NCBI GenBank assembly: GCA_910579395.1
Contig: CAJTUC010000031.1
Span: forward strand, 1 to 39,664
Direction: 5' to 3'
Origin: an uncultured Lachnospiraceae bacterium
GTDB taxonomy: Bacteria > Bacillota > Clostridia > Lachnospirales > Lachnospiraceae
Length of the DNA stretch: 39,664 nt
The translations under genes were made by a program, and so were the position numbers. Every line of letters starts with the position of its first letter. Position 1 is the first letter of the stretch. Under the pieces are notes generated by a model, which was given only the letters and a program-made list of their open reading frames with translations, was not told the DNA's origin and did not search any database. This document shows positions 8,056-14,964 of the stretch, piece after piece.

Positions 8056-8784
8056 GTGCTGAAAGAAAACGAAAGAATGGACGATTTACAGCGCAACGGC
8101 TATCGGATTATCCAGAATCCGGACAAGTTCTGCTTTGGAATGGATGCCGTTCTGCTTTCCGGATTCGTAAGGGCAAAGGCGGGCAGCCGTATTCTGGATA
8201 TGGGAACAGGAACGGGCATTATCCCGATTCTGTTAGCTGCCAAAACGGAAGCCGCCCATTTGACAGGACTGGAAATTCAGGAAGAAAGCGCCGATATGGC
8301 ACGACGCAGTGTTGCGCTGAACGGATTGGAAAAAAAGATTGCGATCGTAACGGGAGATATCAAAGAGGCAGGGAATCTTTTTGACGCTGCTTCTTTTGAT
8401 GTCATTACCTGTAATCCGCCTTATATGATCGGGCAGCATGGACTCGTCAATCCGGGGGATGCTAAAGCTATTGCGCGGCATGAGATTCTGTGCACGTTAG
8501 AGGATGTGATCGGGCAGGCTGCGAAGCTGCTAAAGCCGGGCGGCAATTTTTTTATGGTGCACAGGCCGTTTCGGCTGGCGGAGATCATAACGCTGCTGTG
8601 CCGGTATAAACTGGAACCTAAGCGGATGCAGTTGGCCTATCCTTTTGTAGATAAAGAGCCAAACATGGTGCTGATTGAGGCGAACCGGGGCGGGAAACCC
8701 CGTATGAAGGTGGAGAAGCCGCTGATCATTTATCAGGAGCCGGGGGTCTATATGCCGGAAATTTATGAATTGTACGGTTATTAG
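8056..8784 (+). CDS. trmN6: tRNA1(Val) (adenine(37)-N6)-methyltransferase
   Basis: This class I SAM-dependent methyltransferase of the TrmN6/YabB family modifies A37 of a tRNA. Motif I is LDMGTGTGIIPIL and the N6-adenine catalytic motif is NPPY (in ITCNPPYMIG). The family start KENERxDDLQRNGY is present. I prefer GTG 8056 with AGGGA (8044-8048) seven bases upstream; an in-frame ATG at 8035, overlapping ricT, would add seven residues but has no ribosome site. It gives 242 residues, near family length. The stop codon TAG (8782-8784) is inside the target duplication of the inserted palindromic element, so the protein end is unaffected. Confidence 0.9.
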   Translation: MLKENERMDDLQRNGYRIIQNPDKFCFGMDAVLLSGFVRAKAGSRILDMGTGTGIIPILLAAKTEAAHLTGLEIQEESADMARRSVALNGLEKKIAIVTGDIKEAGNLFDAASFDVITCNPPYMIGQHGLVNPGDAKAIARHEILCTLEDVIGQAAKLLKPGGNFFMVHRPFRLAEIITLLCRYKLEPKRMQLAYPFVDKEPNMVLIEANRGGKPRMKVEKPLIIYQEPGVYMPEIYELYGY

Positions 8785-9010
8785 ACTGAAATAGGTAATT
8801 GCGAAACTATGTTTTCGAAGGCTTCCGTTGTACAAAATAGACAATCACCGCAGGGCACGCTTTCGCTGCACTGTCGCTCGCAACGGTGCATAAGACGCCA
8901 AAATACAGCGTCTAAGCACCGGCGGCGACACAGCGTTCTGCTTGCGATTTGCCTATTTTGCACAATTGCTGTCTTGAAATAATGCGTTTCGCAATTACCT
9001 ATTAGACTGA
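8783..9010. mobile_element. MITE-like palindromic insertion with target duplication
   Basis: An 18-bp perfect terminal inverted repeat (8790-8807 and 8986-9003, starting AATAGGTAATTGCG) bounds a 214-bp unit. It is flanked by a 7-bp direct repeat AGACTGA (8783-8789 and 9004-9010), the expected mark of transposition. The interior also folds on itself: TTGTACAAAATAG pairs imperfectly with CTATTTTGCACAA, TGTCGC with GCGACA, and GGTGC..AAGACGC with GCGTCT..GCACC at the apex. There is no ORF, so it would need a transposase elsewhere. The host family is unknown. Confidence 0.85.
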
Positions 9011-9035
9011 AAAATCGAAAGGAGTATGTTTATCA

Positions 9036-9878
9036 ATGGCAGGAATTTTATATTTATGCGCGACGCCCATCGGGAATCTGGGAGACATGACGCCGCGCGT
9101 GACGGAAACATTGCGGGCCGTTGATATCATAGCCGCTGAGGATACGCGTAACAGCATTAAGTTGTTAAATCATTTTGAAATAAAAACTTCTATGACAAGT
9201 TATCACGAATATAATAAAATAGAAAAAGCGGACTACCTGGTAGAACAGCTTTTACAGGGAAAAAATGTAGCTTTGATCACCGATGCAGGAACGCCGGCCA
9301 TTTCTGACCCGGGAGAAGTTCTTGTACAGAAGTGTCAGCAGGCGGATATTACGGTAACTTCCCTGCCGGGAGCAGCTGCCTGTATTACGGCTCTGACTTT
9401 ATCCGGACTCAGTACCAGAAGATTCTGCTTTGAGGGATTTCTTCCTGCAGATAAGAAGGAAAAGACGGAAGTGTTACAGGAATTACGGGAAGAATCCAGA
9501 ACGATCATTTTGTATGAAGCACCGCACCGTCTGCGTAAGACGTTGAAAGAATTATATGACAACGTGGGGAACAGAAGAATTACCCTTTGCAGGGAATTGA
9601 CAAAGAAATTTGAGACGATTCTACCGACCATGTTGGAGGATGCCCTTGCATATTATGAAGCGCAGGAACCCCGCGGTGAGTATGTCATAGTCATGGAAGG
9701 GAAAAGCCGTCAGGAGAAACGGGAAGAGGAAAAGGAGTCCTGGCAGGCGATGTCCATTGAGGAACACATGTCATATTATGAAAAGGAGGGGATGGACCAG
9801 AAAAGCGCCATGAAGCAGGTCGCAAAAGACCGGGGTGTGGCAAAAAGAGAGATTTATCAATATTTATTCAATAAGTGA
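9036..9878 (+). CDS. rsmI: 16S rRNA (cytidine(1402)-2'-O)-methyltransferase
   Basis: RsmI methylates the 2'-OH of C1402 in the ribosomal decoding centre using SAM. The 280-residue sequence shows the tetrapyrrole-methylase fold: LCATPIGNLGDMTPR at the start, AAEDTRNS, SDAGTPAISDPG-like (ITDAGTPAISDPG), PGAAACITAL and LYEAPHRLRKTL. AGGAG lies about 11 bases before ATG 9036. It would originally have followed trmN6 by about 37 bp; the 214-bp element plus its 7-bp target duplication now lies between, so its transcription from the upstream operon must pass through a long hairpin. It closes the yaaR-rsmI cluster. Confidence 0.95.
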   Translation: MAGILYLCATPIGNLGDMTPRVTETLRAVDIIAAEDTRNSIKLLNHFEIKTSMTSYHEYNKIEKADYLVEQLLQGKNVALITDAGTPAISDPGEVLVQKCQQADITVTSLPGAAACITALTLSGLSTRRFCFEGFLPADKKEKTEVLQELREESRTIILYEAPHRLRKTLKELYDNVGNRRITLCRELTKKFETILPTMLEDALAYYEAQEPRGEYVIVMEGKSRQEKREEEKESWQAMSIEEHMSYYEKEGMDQKSAMKQVAKDRGVAKREIYQYLFNK

Positions 9879-9911
9879 ATTGACAAAACGAAGAAAAACC
9901 GTAAAATAAGA

Positions 9912-9940
9912 TTGACAAACAGGAAAGCAAAGAATATACT
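9912..9940 (+). promoter_or_regulatory. sigma-A promoter of the fatty-acid synthesis operon
   Basis: A consensus -35 TTGACA (9912-9917), a 17-bp spacer and -10 TATACT (9935-9940) stand about 60 bp before acpP. The -10 box abuts the FabT-like palindrome, so a bound repressor would block RNA polymerase. Confidence 0.85.
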
Positions 9941-9956
9941 TTGAATATCAAACTAT
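9938..9956 (+). promoter_or_regulatory. FabT-like operator upstream of acpP
   Basis: The palindrome TTTGA-ATA-TCAAA (9940-9952), in the context ACTTTGAATATCAAACTAT, overlaps the end of the -10 box. FabT, the MarR-family repressor of fatty-acid synthesis in Streptococcus and Lactococcus, binds sites of the type TTTGA(n3)TCAAA. The same extended sequence recurs before fabD. The regulator is inferred, not seen. Confidence 0.65.
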
Positions 9957-9998
9957 TCTTTGCCAGAAAATTTATAAGACGGAAAAGGAGATAAAGAA

Positions 9999-10232
9999 AT
10001 GTTAGAAAGAGTAAGAGAAATCATTCAGGAACAGTTAAATTTGGACGGTGTTGAGATTACGGAAGAATCTTCTTTCAAAGACGATCTGGGTGCGGATTCA
10101 TTGGACCTGTTCGAACTTGTCATGGCTTTTGAAGAGGAATACGGCGTTGAGATTCCTTCAGAAGATCTGGAGCAGATCACAACGGTCGGCGCTGTTATCG
10201 AATATATGAAGAGCAAAGGCGTAGAGGCATAG
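9999..10232 (+). CDS. acpP: acyl carrier protein
   Basis: This 77-residue acidic protein carries growing acyl chains on a 4'-phosphopantetheine arm attached to Ser34 in the motif GADSLDLFELV. Length, charge and the helix pattern match AcpP. AAAAGGAG precedes ATG 9999. It is the first gene of the operon, directly under the promoter and operator, as is common in Clostridia, where acpP is followed by fabK. Confidence 0.97.
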   Translation: MLERVREIIQEQLNLDGVEITEESSFKDDLGADSLDLFELVMAFEEEYGVEIPSEDLEQITTVGAVIEYMKSKGVEA

Positions 10233-10370
10233 ATTGAAAAATCAGAATTTTTTATAGGCGAATTGATTCGTCTTGTGAATGCTGCGCCATCGCTGTCAGC
10301 GTTTTGGCAGTAATATTGCAGACTGTGAAAGCGGCATAGTCATTAATAGAACAGGATAGGATTACTGGTT

Positions 10371-11291
10371 ATGGAAACAAAGATTACGGAACTTCTGGGA
10401 ATTAAATATCCAATCATTCAGGGCGGTATGGCATGGGTCGCAGAGTACCATCTCGCGGCGGCTGTTTCCGAGGCAGGCGGGCTCGGCATTATCGGTGCGG
10501 GCGGTGCGCCGGCATCTTTTGTACGGGAGCAGATTCAGAAAGTGAAGGAAATTACCAATAAGCCTTTTGGCGTCAACATTATGCTGATGAATCCGGAGGC
10601 GGATCAGATTGCACAGGTCGTTGTGGATGAAGGGGTAAAAGTTGTTACCACAGGGGCCGGGAATCCGGGTAAATATATGGCGATGTGGAAAGAGGCCGGA
10701 ATTAAGGTCATTCCGGTTGTAGCCAGTGCGGCGCTTGCAAAAATGATGGAGCGTGCAGGTGCGGACGTAGTCGTTGCGGAAGGCATGGAGTCCGGCGGCC
10801 ATATCGGAGAAGCGACGACGATGACGCTTGTTCCGCAGGTAGTGGATGCTGTCAGCATACCCGTTATCGCAGCCGGAGGAATTGCGGATGGCAGAGGATT
10901 TGCAGCGGCAATGATGCTGGGAGCGCAGGCCGTTCAGATGGGAACGCGGTTCATTGTAGCCAGAGAATCCATTGTACATGATAATTACAAGCAGAAAGTC
11001 ATTGCGGCGAAAGATATCGATACAGCGGTAACAGGGAGGTCAACAGGACATCCGATTCGCTGCATCCGCAACAAAACGACGAGAGAGTATTTGAAATTGG
11101 AAAAAGAAGGAGCATCTTTTGAAGAGCTGGAAAAGCTGACGCTGGGCGGACTTAGAAAAGCGGTCGTGGAAGGCGATGTGATAGAAGGCTCCGTTATGGC
11201 AGGCCAGATTGCGGGTCTTGTGAAAAAAGAGCAGACCTGTGCGGAAATGATTCAGGAAATCATGGCACAGGCTGAAGAATTACTGAAATAA
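10371..11291 (+). CDS. fabK: enoyl-[acyl-carrier-protein] reductase FabK
   Basis: FabK is the FMN-dependent, triclosan-tolerant enoyl-ACP reductase that completes each elongation cycle. The 306-residue TIM-barrel protein has the family start KYPIIQGGMAWVAEYHLAAAVSEAGGLG, the central AEGMESGGHIGE (with the conserved His) and the phosphate-binding AAGGIADGRG and GAQAVQMGTRF. It is followed by fabD and preceded by acpP. No other enoyl reductase of FabI type is in the window. A 138-bp gap separates it from acpP without a clear terminator. A second, more distant member of the same superfamily is encoded at 14965. Confidence 0.93.
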   Translation: METKITELLGIKYPIIQGGMAWVAEYHLAAAVSEAGGLGIIGAGGAPASFVREQIQKVKEITNKPFGVNIMLMNPEADQIAQVVVDEGVKVVTTGAGNPGKYMAMWKEAGIKVIPVVASAALAKMMERAGADVVVAEGMESGGHIGEATTMTLVPQVVDAVSIPVIAAGGIADGRGFAAAMMLGAQAVQMGTRFIVARESIVHDNYKQKVIAAKDIDTAVTGRSTGHPIRCIRNKTTREYLKLEKEGASFEELEKLTLGGLRKAVVEGDVIEGSVMAGQIAGLVKKEQTCAEMIQEIMAQAEELLK

Positions 11292-11306
11292 CTGTAACTT
11301 TATGGA

Positions 11307-11352
11307 GCGCAGGCTGCCCGGCTTGCACAAATGCAAGCTTCGCCGCCTGCGC
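11307..11352. repeat. two-part hairpin between fabK and fabD
   Basis: GCGCAGGC (11307-11314) pairs with GCCTGCGC (11345-11352) and an inner GCTTGC (11321-11326) pairs with GCAAGC (11333-11338). There is no T tract. It may protect the upstream mRNA end or attenuate transcription just before the second operator. Confidence 0.6.
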
Positions 11353-11368
11353 ATTCTTGAAAATTATT

Positions 11369-11387
11369 ACTTTGAAAGTCAAACTAT
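11369..11387 (+). promoter_or_regulatory. second FabT-like operator, upstream of fabD
   Basis: TTTGA-AAG-TCAAA (11371-11383) lies in the context ACTTTGAAAGTCAAACTATT. Fifteen or more flanking positions match the site before acpP (ACTTTGAA..TCAAACTATT). No good promoter is visible beside it: TTGAAA at 11357 has no fitting -10 box. It could control an internal promoter or act as a roadblock. Confidence 0.6.
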
Positions 11388-11418
11388 TAGAAAATAAAAG
11401 AAAGAAGGAAAGATTCCT

Positions 11419-12324
11419 ATGGGTAAAACAGCATTCATGTTTCCGGGGCAGGGAGCACAGTACGTTGGAATGGGGAAAGACTTTTATGAGCAGATACCCG
11501 TCTGCAAAGAGATGTTCAAGCTGGCGGGAGAAGCGAGCGGACTGGATGTAGAGGCGTTGTGCTTTGAGGAAAATGAGCAGATCAACATTACGGAGTATAC
11601 ACAGATCGCCATGCTGGCAGCGGAGGTTGCCATGTTAAAGGCGGTTGAGGAAAAGGGCATCCGCCCGGATGTGACGGCAGGATTAAGTCTTGGGGAATAT
11701 GGCGCCCTCGTGGCGAGCGGTGTGATGACGCCGGAAGAAGTTTTTAAAATTGTAAGAAAAAGGGGTATCTATATGCAGGAAGCAGTGCCGGATGGCGGCG
11801 CTATGGCGGCAATCCTTGGACTGGATACGGAAATCATCGAGAAGATCTGCGGTGAAACACCAGGTATGGTGTCCGTTGCAAATTATAACTGTCCTGGTCA
11901 GATTGTCATTACGGGAGAAAACGGGGCGATACAGGAGGCGATTACGAAACTGACTGAGGCGGGCGCTAAGCGATGTGTGCCTTTGAAGGTAAGCGGACCC
12001 TTCCATTCCCCAATGCTTGTCGGCGCTGGCGAAAAGCTGGCAAAGGAACTGGAAGCGGTCGCAGTTCATGAAATTCAGGTTCCGTATATTGCAAATGTAA
12101 CGGCTGATTATGTGAGGAAAACGGAGGATGTGAAGCCTTTGCTGGAAAAGCAGGTCTCTTCTTCCGTCAAATGGCAGCAGACCATCGAAAGAATGCTGGC
12201 GGACGGTGTGGATACTTTTATCGAGATCGGACCGGGCAAAACGTTATCGGGCTTTATGCGGAAAATTAACCGCGATGTGAAAGTCCTGAATGTGGAGAAA
12301 GTGGAAGACCTGGAAAAATTGTAA
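11419..12324 (+). CDS. fabD: malonyl CoA-acyl carrier protein transacylase
   Basis: FabD moves malonyl groups from CoA to ACP to supply elongation. The 301-residue protein has FPGQGAQYVGMGKD at residues 8-21, the nucleophile Ser90 in GLSLGEYGAL, and the catalytic His in SGPFHSPML. The C-terminal EIGPGKTLSG motif is also present. GAAGGAAAG lies upstream of ATG 11419. It follows fabK after 127 bp that hold a hairpin and a FabT-like site, and precedes fabG by 42 bp. Confidence 0.96.
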   Translation: MGKTAFMFPGQGAQYVGMGKDFYEQIPVCKEMFKLAGEASGLDVEALCFEENEQINITEYTQIAMLAAEVAMLKAVEEKGIRPDVTAGLSLGEYGALVASGVMTPEEVFKIVRKRGIYMQEAVPDGGAMAAILGLDTEIIEKICGETPGMVSVANYNCPGQIVITGENGAIQEAITKLTEAGAKRCVPLKVSGPFHSPMLVGAGEKLAKELEAVAVHEIQVPYIANVTADYVRKTEDVKPLLEKQVSSSVKWQQTIERMLADGVDTFIEIGPGKTLSGFMRKINRDVKVLNVEKVEDLEKL

Positions 12325-12366
12325 AAGGGAATGCAGAGACTGGCAAAGCTGAAAAGGAGAAAAAAT

Positions 12367-13110
12367 ATGCTGACAGGAAAGGTTGCGCTTGTAACGGGGG
12401 CGAGCCGCGGCATCGGGCGTGAGATTGCTTTGACGCTGGCGGAATATGGGGCGGATGTTATTGTGAATTATAACGGCGCCAAAGAAAAGGCTGAGGAGGT
12501 TGTCCGGGAGATAGAGGGCATGGGCCGAAAAGCGGCGGCGGTGCAGTGTTCGGTGGGCGATTATGAGGCCTGTGGGAAAATGATAACGGATATGCTGTCG
12601 GTATTCGGGCATATCGATATTCTTGTAAATAATGCAGGCATTACAAAAGATAATCTGATGATCAGAATGACGGATCAGGATTTCGATGCGGTCATAGAGA
12701 CGAATCTGAAAGGTACATTTAATACGATGAAGCACATGTACCGTCCTTTTTTGAAGCAGAAGGCTGGAAGGATCATCAATCTTTCTTCTGTGACCGGCAT
12801 TCTTGGAAATGCGGGGCAGGCCAATTATGCCGCATCGAAAGCGGGTGTTATCGGACTTACAAAGTCGGTGGCAAAAGAACTGGCGAGCCGGAATATTACG
12901 GTCAATGCAGTTGCGCCCGGATATATCGATACCGATATGACGCAGGCCATGACGGATTCGGCAAAAGAGGCGGTTTTGTCGCAGATTCCGCTGCAAAGAG
13001 CGGGAACGCCGAGGAATGTAGCAGAAACGGTGGCGTTTCTTGCAAGCGACAAGGCGTCTTATATTACAGGGCAGGTCATTTCCGTTGATGGCGGCATGAA
13101 CATAGGGTGA
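12367..13110 (+). CDS. fabG: 3-oxoacyl-[acyl-carrier-protein] reductase
   Basis: FabG reduces 3-oxoacyl-ACP with NADPH. The 247-residue short-chain dehydrogenase has TGASRGIG (10-17), NNAG (88-91), N113 and the catalytic S141, Y154 and K158 (YAASK), and ends in the family's VDGGMNIG. I place the start at ATG 12367, seven bases after AAGGAG (12354-12359). The longer frame from ATG 12331 would add 12 residues (MQRLAKLKRRKN) with no ribosome site. It lies between fabD and fabF in the operon. Confidence 0.95.
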   Translation: MLTGKVALVTGASRGIGREIALTLAEYGADVIVNYNGAKEKAEEVVREIEGMGRKAAAVQCSVGDYEACGKMITDMLSVFGHIDILVNNAGITKDNLMIRMTDQDFDAVIETNLKGTFNTMKHMYRPFLKQKAGRIINLSSVTGILGNAGQANYAASKAGVIGLTKSVAKELASRNITVNAVAPGYIDTDMTQAMTDSAKEAVLSQIPLQRAGTPRNVAETVAFLASDKASYITGQVISVDGGMNIG

Positions 13111-13142
13111 GAAGAACTTTGGGAAAAGGAGTATGATGATAG

Positions 13143-14378
13143 ATGAGCAGAAGAGTGGTCGTAACAGGGATGGGGGCAATTACCCCGATAGGGCTTGGCG
13201 TAGAAGAATTCTGGGCCGGTGTGAGAGCGGGGAAGACGGGATTTGGCGAGATCACCAAATTCGACGCATCGGAATATAAATGCAGGCTTGCGGCAGAGGT
13301 AAAGGGTTTTGAAGGGAAAAATTATATGGACTTCAAAGCGGCAAAGCGTATGGAACTGTTCTGTCAGTATGCGGTGGCAGCAACAAAGGAAGCAATGGAG
13401 GATGCGGGAATCGATATGGAAAAGGAAGATCCTTTCCGCGTAGGCGTTTCCGTCGGTTCCGGAATCGGCTCTTTACAGGCGATGGAAAGAGCGCACAGCC
13501 GGTTGTTGGAAAAAGGGCCGTCCAGAGTGGAACCTCTTCTTGTTCCGCTCATGATTTCCAATATGGCGGCTGGAAATGTGTCGATTCAGTTCGGACTAAA
13601 GGGAAAGAGCATTAATGTCGTAACGGCGTGTGCAACGGGCACCAATTCTATTGGGGAAGCATATCGCACGATTCAGTATGGGGATGCGGATGTTATGGTG
13701 GCAGGCGGTACGGAGAGCAGCGTGACACCGATTGGAATCGCAGGCTTTTCCGCTTTGACGGCGCTTACCTCTTCGGATGATCCGGCAAGATGTTCCATTC
13801 CATTTGATAAAGAGCGGAGTGGTTTTGTCATGGGAGAGGGCGCTGGAATCGTCGTATTGGAAGAGTTAGAGCATGCCAGGGCAAGAGGCGCAAAAATTTA
13901 CGCGGAGGTAGTTGGTTATGGCTGTACGTCCGACGCCTATCATATTACTTCACCCGCTGAGGACGGCTCCGGTGCGGCAAAAGCGATGGAATATGCGATC
14001 GCAGATGCAGGAGTTCCGATGAATGATATTACTTATATCAATGCACACGGAACGAGTACACATCATAATGACCTGTTCGAGACGAGAGCAATCAAGCTGG
14101 CGTTCGGTGAGCATGCCGGGGATATCAAGATTAATTCGACAAAATCCATGATAGGACATCTTCTCGGAGCAGCAGGTGCGGTCGAATTTGTAACTTGTGT
14201 AAAGGAACTGCAGGAAGGTTACATTCATAAGACGGCGGGCTATAGGGTTCCGGATGAAGAATGTGATCTGGACTACTGTATCGAGCCGGCAGAAGGGGAA
14301 TTTATGTATGCACTGTCGAACTCACTCGGATTTGGCGGGCACAATGCGAGCATTCTTGTGAAAAAATATGGTGAGTAA
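13143..14378 (+). CDS. fabF: 3-oxoacyl-[acyl-carrier-protein] synthase II
   Basis: FabF condenses malonyl-ACP with the growing acyl chain and favours longer chains. The 411-residue thiolase-fold protein has the nucleophile Cys163 in VTACATGTNS, the two active-site histidines in NAHGTSTHHND and SMIGHLLGAAGAVE, and the glycine-rich NSLGFGGHNAS near the end. AAAGGAG precedes the ATG. Two out-of-frame ATG codons (13133, 13136) lie between ribosome site and start. fabZ follows closely. Confidence 0.96.
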   Translation: MSRRVVVTGMGAITPIGLGVEEFWAGVRAGKTGFGEITKFDASEYKCRLAAEVKGFEGKNYMDFKAAKRMELFCQYAVAATKEAMEDAGIDMEKEDPFRVGVSVGSGIGSLQAMERAHSRLLEKGPSRVEPLLVPLMISNMAAGNVSIQFGLKGKSINVVTACATGTNSIGEAYRTIQYGDADVMVAGGTESSVTPIGIAGFSALTALTSSDDPARCSIPFDKERSGFVMGEGAGIVVLEELEHARARGAKIYAEVVGYGCTSDAYHITSPAEDGSGAAKAMEYAIADAGVPMNDITYINAHGTSTHHNDLFETRAIKLAFGEHAGDIKINSTKSMIGHLLGAAGAVEFVTCVKELQEGYIHKTAGYRVPDEECDLDYCIEPAEGEFMYALSNSLGFGGHNASILVKKYGE

Positions 14379-14399
14379 GAAAGGGGTATGGTTATAACG

Positions 14400-14834
14400 A
14401 TGTCGGTTTTAACAGCAAAGGAAATCATGGAGATCATTCCGCACAGACAACCGTTCATGCTGCTCGATACGATTGAAGAGTTGGAACCGGGCGTAAAAGC
14501 GGTTGCCAGAAAATGTGTTTCGTACAATGAGCCTTATTTTGCAGGACATTTTCCGACAGAACCGGTCATGCCGGGTGTGCTGATCATCGAAGCGCTGGCG
14601 CAGACAGGAGCGGTGGCCATTTTGAGTCAGCCGGAATTTAAAGGGAAAACGGCTTATTTTGCGGCAATCAATTCGGCGAAGTTCAAAGGCAAAGTAACGC
14701 CGGGAGATGTGCTGACGTTGGAAACGGAAATCGTCAAGGTCAAAGGGCCTATCGGTGTAGGTTCAGCAAAGGCGTATGTGGATGGGAAGCTGGTAACAAC
14801 AGCAGAGCTCACTTTTGCTATTGGAAACTCGTAG
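14400..14834 (+). CDS. fabZ: 3-hydroxyacyl-[acyl-carrier-protein] dehydratase
   Basis: FabZ dehydrates 3-hydroxyacyl-ACP. The hotdog-fold protein (144 residues from ATG 14400) has IIPHRQPFMLLD, catalytic His50 in AGHFPTEPVMPGV and Glu64 in IIEALAQ. ATG 14388 is also in frame but lies one base from AAGGGG (14381-14386), too close; 14400 gives the family's usual N-terminus but a rather long spacing, so the start is uncertain by four residues. A diverged second copy of the last codons follows the stop at a 51-bp offset, suggesting past recombination with another fabZ. Confidence 0.93.
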   Translation: MSVLTAKEIMEIIPHRQPFMLLDTIEELEPGVKAVARKCVSYNEPYFAGHFPTEPVMPGVLIIEALAQTGAVAILSQPEFKGKTAYFAAINSAKFKGKVTPGDVLTLETEIVKVKGPIGVGSAKAYVDGKLVTTAELTFAIGNS

Positions 14835-14852
14835 TTGAGAGAGCTCTGCTGG

Positions 14853-14882
14853 GCAGAGTTCACCTTTGCAATCGGAGTGTGA
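14853..14882 (+). pseudogene. remnant of a second fabZ 3' end
   Basis: Ten codons here read AEFTFAIGV-stop, parallel to the true fabZ end AELTFAIGNS-stop located 51 bp upstream in the same frame. The two differ mostly at third codon positions, so this is a diverged coding copy and not a recent slip. It probably marks the scar of gene replacement or duplication. Confidence 0.65.
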
Positions 14883-14928
14883 GAAGAACTTTTTTATATT
14901 GCAGAATGTTTCTGTTGAGCCATTCTGC
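14879..14928. repeat. partial relative of the palindromic repeat family (copy D)
   Basis: GTGAGAAGAACTT matches the left end of copies B and C, but the right end is absent. In its place GCAGAATG (14901-14908) and GCCATTCTGC (14919-14928) form a hairpin like the one beside copy A. Confidence 0.45.
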
Positions 14929-14964
14929 TTGAGTGGATTGAACCTATAAGGAGAGAGAATATAA

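Noticed and set aside
13103..13118. GGTGAGAAGAACTTT after fabG as another copy of the palindromic repeat
   Set aside because: Only the left-end motif is present; it overlaps the fabG stop and runs into the fabF ribosome site, with no right end or hairpin. Chance or a very short remnant.
12244..13179. 311-residue minus-strand ORF opposite fabG
   Set aside because: It is a shadow of fabD/fabG/fabF coding sequence with low-complexity, Arg/His/Cys-rich translation.
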